From Bactericera cockerelli (Eukaryota > Arthropoda > Insecta > Hemiptera > Triozidae): 64,000 bases of DNA. The number at the start of each line of letters is the position of its first letter. Position 1 is the stretch's first letter. This document shows, piece by piece, positions 62,701-64,000 of this stretch. Made by a program: the position numbers and the translations under genes. The notes beneath the pieces were generated by a model. That model saw only the letters and a list, made by a program, of their open reading frames with translations. It had not been told where the DNA came from and ran no database searches. The stretch spans positions 18,419,084-18,483,083 of the forward strand of contig CM044964.1 in the NCBI GenBank assembly GCA_024516035.1. Reading direction: 5' to 3'.

Positions 62701-63223
62701 GTAAATAAAACAATAATACAATTATAGATCGTAGACTTCTACAAACTCAGCTGAGGGAAGAGCCGAAAGCATACTTGCTGCATTCCCCTTCTTCACCGCC
62801 AGGCTGAGACGCTGTTTCAGGTGGATTTTTGATCTGGGATCTCCCGTTATATGCACTAATTTACTCGCACAAACTCTTTTGTCTCGCTTCCCTAGGGTCC
62901 CAAATAACTAATTAACTACATAAGACACAAAAATGTAGTCGAAAATATTCTCCCTACATAATTTTCCTGGTTCCTAATCTCTCCTTCTCTCTACATCTAC
63001 GAAAACTTCTGACTCTTCTGTATTTACATCTTTCACTATGTCTCACCTGTGCCTGGAGTAACCGTTTCTGAACTATAAGCTTCTCATTCCCGAGCTGTTC
63101 CAGGGCGATGACGTCATGTTTGGTCCTGAACAGCATCAGGTTCCTGTTGGTTTTCAAGGATTCTATCTCGGCCTCCCTCTCCCGTATGATGCGTGATAGC
63201 TCCTCGTTTGTTTTGCCTGCCTC
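49864..63223 (-). CDS. CFAP58: CFAP58 (CCDC147), partial gene: six internal exons
   Basis: Six exons with AG/GT borders join in phase (63223-63047, 62420-62312, 61466-61288, 60709-60537, 53860-53698, 50088-49864) to give 342 residues without a stop. The translation is continuous coiled coil and carries blocks I recognise from CFAP58, a ~870-residue axonemal protein needed for sperm-flagellum and cilium assembly: LLNDRDVLASKLMRTE, LLKLEIKHLR, LEEELQNPLNVHRWRKLE and SDPERYELIQK...LLQKRL. The segment corresponds to roughly the middle to C-terminal half. 5' exons lie above 64000. At least one 3' exon should follow below 49864 but I did not find it. Introns are 626, 845, 578, 6676 and 3609 bp. Confidence 0.9.
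50125..51248. repeat. CFAP58 intron E-F: polypurine and polypyrimidine tracts
   Basis: GA-rich 50125-50235, CT-rich 50695-50910, and GA-rich 50960-51248 with pure (AG)n at about 51199-51246. The second and third form a large-scale inverted pair of simple repeats around ~50 bp. Frames across them are low-complexity artefacts. Confidence 0.75.
52280..52480 (-). repeat. core-SINE family G copy in CFAP58 intron E-F
   Basis: The core reads CACATTAACCTCACCCAGCC and TGGGTAGGGCCGGAAATACC (plus strand). The inverted tRNA-like head is at right (CCGGGGATCGAATTCGGAAT, AACCGTTACGCCACGGAGGC). The 3' part is missing. Confidence 0.75.
52887..52980 (-). repeat. SINE family D, tail-side fragment
   Basis: GACTCTTTAGTGGAAGTTAA, GCGAGGTTAATGCTCAAGGC; the tRNA-like head is lost. 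Confidence 0.6.
53698..53860 (-). CDS. CFAP58: CFAP58 exon E
   Basis: 163 bp, phase 2 in, phase 0 out. The acceptor is CCGCCCAG before ACAG at 53860. Choosing the later AG four bases in would open a stop, so the upstream AG is used. The donor is CTGGAG/GTAAGC at 53698-53697. The product includes EKSLMKKNIDNTANI, YLQRDLCREKVKC and LEEELQNPLNVHRWRKLE, the most diagnostic CFAP58 block. A 79-bp fragment of this exon is copied at 49246-49324. Confidence 0.92.
54096..54430 (+). repeat. SINE family A head running into a GAGAGAGTAGACATAAGTAG minisatellite
   Basis: The family A head (CTCGGTAGCTTGATCGATAA, GGTTCAAGTC) at 54096-54157 stops at box B. It passes directly into about five irregular units built on GAGAGAGTAGACATAAGTAG and GAGAAGGGTAAGAAGGAACG (54165-54430), so the array may have grown from the SINE's tail. 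It lies in CFAP58 intron D-E. Confidence 0.65.
54645..54725 (+). repeat. SINE family D fragment, plus orientation
   Basis: ACGGTTGGTTCAAATCCAAG followed by ATGAATTTTATTTATCCTCA and TTGAGACCACATACTAG matches the middle of family D in the orientation opposite to all other copies here. Confidence 0.55.
54763..55340 (+). repeat. minisatellite with 92/106-bp monomers in a three-monomer higher-order unit
   Basis: Six monomers start near 54763, 54872, 54964, 55056, 55162 and 55254. Each has TTATGAGAATT, TTTGATGAA, TTTGCC(A/G)TAGTGAC, CTTCCATCATTGACTACATG and ACTGCTTAG. Monomers 1 and 4 carry an extra ACTTCTTGGAAAT; 2 and 5 share the TTCTTTGATGAA variant; 3 and 6 share the CTCC/TTCCTTCC variant. The array is therefore two ~290-bp triplets. 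It lies in intron D-E. Confidence 0.85.
55515..55885. repeat. cluster of three repeat fragments in CFAP58 intron D-E
   Basis: 55515-55620: start of the ACTAGC(C/G)GTTTGCCCG repeat (ACTAGCGGTTTTCCCGTACT). 55658-55700: family D tail (minus). 55700-55885: LINE 3' tail (minus) with (ATT)n, AGGGCGAGGTTATTGCCTAT and GGCAATCGTTTCCACCCAAC. Confidence 0.6.
56285..56430 (+). repeat. LINE 3' tail
   Basis: TTCGGTTGGGTGGAAGAGAT, TGCTATAGGCAATAACCCCT, TTAGTTAGGACTTTTTATTG and a terminal (AAT)n near 56435: the plus-oriented form of the family at 33187. Confidence 0.7.
56610..56765. repeat. (GA)n tract
   Basis: Purine-rich with (GA)n at 56725-56762. The Leu/Ser-rich minus-strand frame is spurious. Confidence 0.7.
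57230..57690 (+). repeat. LINE 3' tail followed by full-length SINE family B
   Basis: 57230-57395: TTGCCTCAGGCAACAGTCCC, GCCCTATAGTTAGGACATTT and (AAT)n at 57388-57402. 57405-57690: SINE B with GGCAGAGCGAGTTAGCGCGC, GGTTCGATTCCCAGCGGG, CTCATACCTCGTGAGGAAAA and tail CTGCGCTACCCACTAAAATT, ending in (ATT)n. The SINE inserted at or near the LINE's simple-repeat tail. Confidence 0.75.
58250..58398 (+). repeat. SINE family A copy
   Basis: CGATGGCTTGATCGATAAGG, GAGGTCGGTGGTTCGAGTCC and ATTGTGATATTACGC with TTATGATAACTC. The anticodon arm is shortened. Confidence 0.7.
58445..58527 (+). repeat. SINE family F fragment
   Basis: TTGTTGGCATAATGGGACTA, CCTATCTTGCACTGACAGTC and AAAAGCACTACTTTA, directly before a tRNA-like sequence; this suggests a dimeric arrangement. 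Confidence 0.6.
58533..58614 (+). repeat. tRNA-like sequence with closed acceptor stem (tRNA pseudogene or SINE head)
   Basis: The 5' TGTCCCG (58533-58539) pairs with 3' CGGGACA (58608-58614). Box A is TAGCTCAGTGGTAAAGG and box B GGTTCAAAACCC. The T-stem has two mismatches and the anticodon arm (CTGTG-AATC-CACAG) has a 4-nt loop rather than seven, so a working tRNA is unlikely. Confidence 0.45.
59035..59400. repeat. LINE 3' tail, SINE G head and family I fragments
   Basis: 59035-59170 (minus): (ATT)n, CAAGTTTTATTTACAATAAA, GCCAACGGCATTCTCTTCC. 59185-59260 (plus): CAGCCTCCATGGTGTAAAAG and GATGTTCGATCCTAGGG, the head of family G. 59335-59400 (plus): a trace of family I (TGAAGTTGGCTAGACACCAT). 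Confidence 0.5.
59657..60103. mobile_element. possible ~445-bp MITE with CAGGGT ends
   Basis: TATACAGGGTGCAGAATC at 59655 and GTGAACCCTGTATAAATA ending near 60106 are short inverted ends next to TA. Internal inverted similarity is weak and there is no coding content, so this is tentative. Confidence 0.35.
60452..60489 (-). repeat. duplicate of CFAP58 exon D 3' end plus its splice donor
   Basis: AAATGTTTGATCTCGAGTTT occurs at 60469-60488 and at 60540-60559 (inside exon D), and GGTTTTACT(T/C)AC follows both on the donor side. The copy keeps a consensus donor GTAAGT (GT at 60463-60462). A third piece (AATGTTTGAT) is at 60495-60504. Confidence 0.8.
60537..60709 (-). CDS. CFAP58: CFAP58 exon D
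   Basis: 173 bp, phase 0 in, phase 2 out. The acceptor is CACATGCGCAG before CTGCTG at 60709; the donor is TTGAG/GTGAGT at 60537-60536. The product is LLNDRDVLASKLMRTERTL, TNEKVRIFEVTLHKGK and LKELQLLKLEIKHLR. The order NDRD...L...L...NEK...L-KG...LLKLEIK-LR is the CFAP58 pattern I recognise most strongly. Reading through the donor meets a stop at once, so the copy donor at 60463 could only give a truncated protein. Confidence 0.93.
60800..60880 (-). repeat. SINE family F fragment in intron C-D
   Basis: GTATAAGTAGTGCTTTATTT and GGTAGTCCCATTATGCCAAC, about 90 bp upstream of the exon D acceptor in gene orientation. Confidence 0.65.
60975..61172 (-). repeat. 5S rRNA-derived SINE in CFAP58 intron C-D
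   Basis: On the minus strand: GCCCATGGCGCGTTGAATGC, GTTCTCATAGGATCACCGAA, GTTCAGCAACGTCCAGCGAG, then the core (CTGGGTGAGGTCAATGTGGG) and an A-rich 3' end (T-run 60973-60980). The GGATGGGTGAC part is deleted, as in 35660-35885, so these two form a sub-family. Confidence 0.8.
61254..61280 (-). repeat. 27-bp copy of CFAP58 exon C sequence in the adjoining intron
   Basis: The 27-bp segment equals 61399-61425 (inside exon C) with one mismatch at 61278. It starts only 7 bp after the donor GT in gene orientation. It is not in the coding phase. Confidence 0.85.
61288..61466 (-). CDS. CFAP58: CFAP58 exon C
   Basis: 179 bp, phase 1 in, phase 0 out. The acceptor is TTTCGCCCGCAG before TGCGTG at 61466; the donor is AATCAG/GTTAGT at 61288-61287. 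The product is LREKIQKEKENLTAECKQMR (first codon split with exon B), then DNEAARERNERLDIDLSDM and LSEMERDRAELEMRNNQ. It is almost pure heptad coiled coil. Splice phases with B and D agree. Confidence 0.92.
61500..61577 (+). repeat. tRNA-like retroposon head 34 bp upstream of the exon C acceptor
   Basis: GTGGCTCAGTGGGTAGAGCA (complete D-arm, GCTC/GAGC) and GCGGGTTCGAATCCCGG (T-arm with one mismatch) are well kept. The acceptor and anticodon arms do not pair properly. It lies antisense to CFAP58 in intron B-C, squeezing the polypyrimidine/branch region of exon C into about 33 bp. Confidence 0.6.
61578..62311. other. CFAP58 intron B-C remainder
   Basis: AT-rich intron with a possible LINE 3' tail (61800-61920; GGTTGGTGCCTACGGAATTC). 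No exon or RNA gene seen. Confidence 0.6.
62312..62420 (-). CDS. CFAP58: CFAP58 exon B
   Basis: 109 bp, phase 0 in, phase 1 out. The acceptor is GACCATTGCCAG before GACGAT at 62420; the donor is CAGAGCC/GTAAGT at 62312-62311, a strong site. The product is DDINTLKSKLK, VINHQVEQLKEDITYRQNQ, LIREQS: a coiled coil with the Leu split codon completed by exon C. Confidence 0.9.
63047..63223 (-). CDS. CFAP58: CFAP58 exon A (most 5' exon in the window)
   Basis: 177 bp, 59 codons, phase 0 at both ends. The acceptor is CTCGTTTTCTAG before GAGGCA at 63223; the donor is GCACAG/GTGAGA at 63047-63046. The product includes NEELSRIIREREAEIESLK, NRNLMLFRTKHDVIALEQLG and KRLLQAQ. It is preceded by intron to the window end, so the true start codon is outside. 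The Met codons here are internal. Confidence 0.9.
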
Positions 63224-63696
63224 CTAGAAAACGAGGAATGCTTTGAAGTTAAAAACGGGGTATATATTTCAGCTTTCAGAAGAACAGAAACTTAGGGCTG
63301 TGATTTGAAACAGGATTAGTAAGTCTAAGCCGATCCTTAGATTTTATCAGCTGACCGATAGAAATTCTAAGATAAGATTTGGCCACGAAGGCTGGCTACA
63401 GCTCGTTACGCCACAGAAGTAATATACTACATAAAACCGGCTTAGATATTATGACCTCTACAGTTGTTGTCAAGGGTTAATGGTAAGGATCCACTGAGAT
63501 AAACAAATCCTGTTCATAATTCGGGCCTCAGATTTTTAGAAAGTCGTACGATAATCAAGATGAAACAAAAGAGTACATGTTAGCTTTCAATCAGTAGTTA
63601 TTTGTTGTTCCATACTCTCATGCAAAGTTATGGAAATAACTTGAGTTCTCTTATTTTCAGGTTAATTGCAACGAGGAAGTTACTAATTACAAAATT

Positions 63697-63815
63697 TATT
63701 CCAAATAAAGGTTTGTTCATTTTCTTTTTATTCCAAGTAAATGTTTGTTAATTTTCCCTATACATATTCCAAATAAAGGTTTGTTCATTTTCCTTTATAT
63801 TTCCAAATGAAGGTT
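63697..63815 (+). repeat. ~45-bp tandem repeat, three to four units
   Basis: TTCCAAATAAAGGTTTGTTC followed by ATTTTCTTTTTA or ATTTTCCTTTATA recurs at about 63697, 63740, 63768 and 63797. It lies just 5' of exon A's intron end region in gene orientation. Confidence 0.75.
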
Positions 63816-63821
63816 TTGTTC

Positions 63822-64000
63822 AAGCCAGCGTCGATGGCATGTTGAATTACACGGTTCCCTTCAGAACACCGAAGTTTAAGCGACATCCAGCGAGGTTAAG
63901 ACTTGGATGGGTGACTATTCAAATTCTAATTCTCGTGACGCTGGCTTTTCCCGGCCCCACTCAGGCTGGGTGAGGTCAATGTGAGTAGCAGGTTTGTGAG
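63822..64000 (+). repeat. 5S rRNA-derived SINE, cut by the window end
   Basis: The head follows 5S rRNA order: GCGTCGATGGCATGTTGAAT, CACGGTTCCCTTCAGAACAC, CGAAGTTTAAGCGACATCC, AGCGAGGTTAAGACTTGGAT, GGGTGAC. It contains the pol III internal control elements (box A with one extra T, intermediate element). The core GGCCCCACTCAGGCTGGGTG, AGGTCAATGTGAGTAGCAGG follows. It is the same sub-family as 35915-36172, opposite strand. Confidence 0.88.

Noticed and set aside
63822..63915. genuine 5S rRNA gene
   Set aside because: The 5S-like part is diverged, has an extra base in box A, continues into a SINE core and recurs with the same 3' extension elsewhere.

Overview
The window looks like repeat-laden nuclear DNA from an animal, most likely an arthropod and probably an insect. 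The evidence is GT-AG split exons with large introns, an AT-rich background, a mariner, a DD41D-type Tc1/mariner relative, a piggyBac relic, several non-LTR retrotransposons with poly-A or (AAT)n/(TAAG)n tails, tRNA-headed and 5S rRNA-headed SINEs, and long (CT)n/(GA)n tracts. A hemipteran is possible, but I cannot fix the order from this sequence.

The only host gene I can support is on the minus strand at 49864-63223. Six exons (A 63223-63047, B 62420-62312, C 61466-61288, D 60709-60537, E 53860-53698, F 50088-49864) splice in phase into 1026 nt, or 342 codons, of uninterrupted coiled coil. I recognise it as CFAP58 (CCDC147), a sperm-flagellum and cilium protein. The 5' exons lie beyond 64000. 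The 3' exons lie below 49864 and I could not find them. Introns between B, C and D are 0.6-0.8 kb. Intron D-E (6.7 kb) and intron E-F (3.6 kb) are swollen by SINEs, minisatellites and polypurine tracts.

Layout: 1-3.3 kb is AT-rich non-coding sequence with small hairpins. 3.3-10.5 kb holds a decayed Jockey/CR1-like LINE (minus strand) split inside its reverse transcriptase by a 4.3 kb DNA transposon (8-bp target duplication, ~570-bp terminal inverted repeats), which itself carries a deleted mariner and a 150-bp hairpin. 10.8-17.5 kb has an isolated foldback arm, a complete 888-bp foldback element set in a degenerate tandem array, SINEs, a LINE C-terminal fragment and a MITE. 18-24 kb is SINEs, dispersed repeats and a CT tract. 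24.7-28.1 kb is a 60-bp minisatellite split by a 2.16-kb foldback element. 28-34 kb is SINEs and LINE tails. 34.8-37.1 kb is a third foldback element with two 5S SINEs in its loop. 38.6-40.4 kb is a TA-flanked DD41D transposon with ~600-bp inverted repeats. 40.4-49 kb is tandem repeats, SINEs, an RTE-like fragment inside an older repeat, and a piggyBac relic. 49-64 kb is the CFAP58 region.

The most interesting observations are these. Fragments of three CFAP58 exons have been copied into its own downstream introns, one of them sitting between a SINE head and a SINE tail. Four different TA-flanked elements have unusually long inverted repeats and only one has a transposase. 5S-headed and tRNA-headed SINEs share one core. 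Two minisatellites show higher-order structure. There is a perfect 62-bp spacerless palindrome. All coordinates and alignments were made by eye, so boundaries of dispersed repeats are approximate (about +/-10-30 bp); exon edges and element termini were read base by base.
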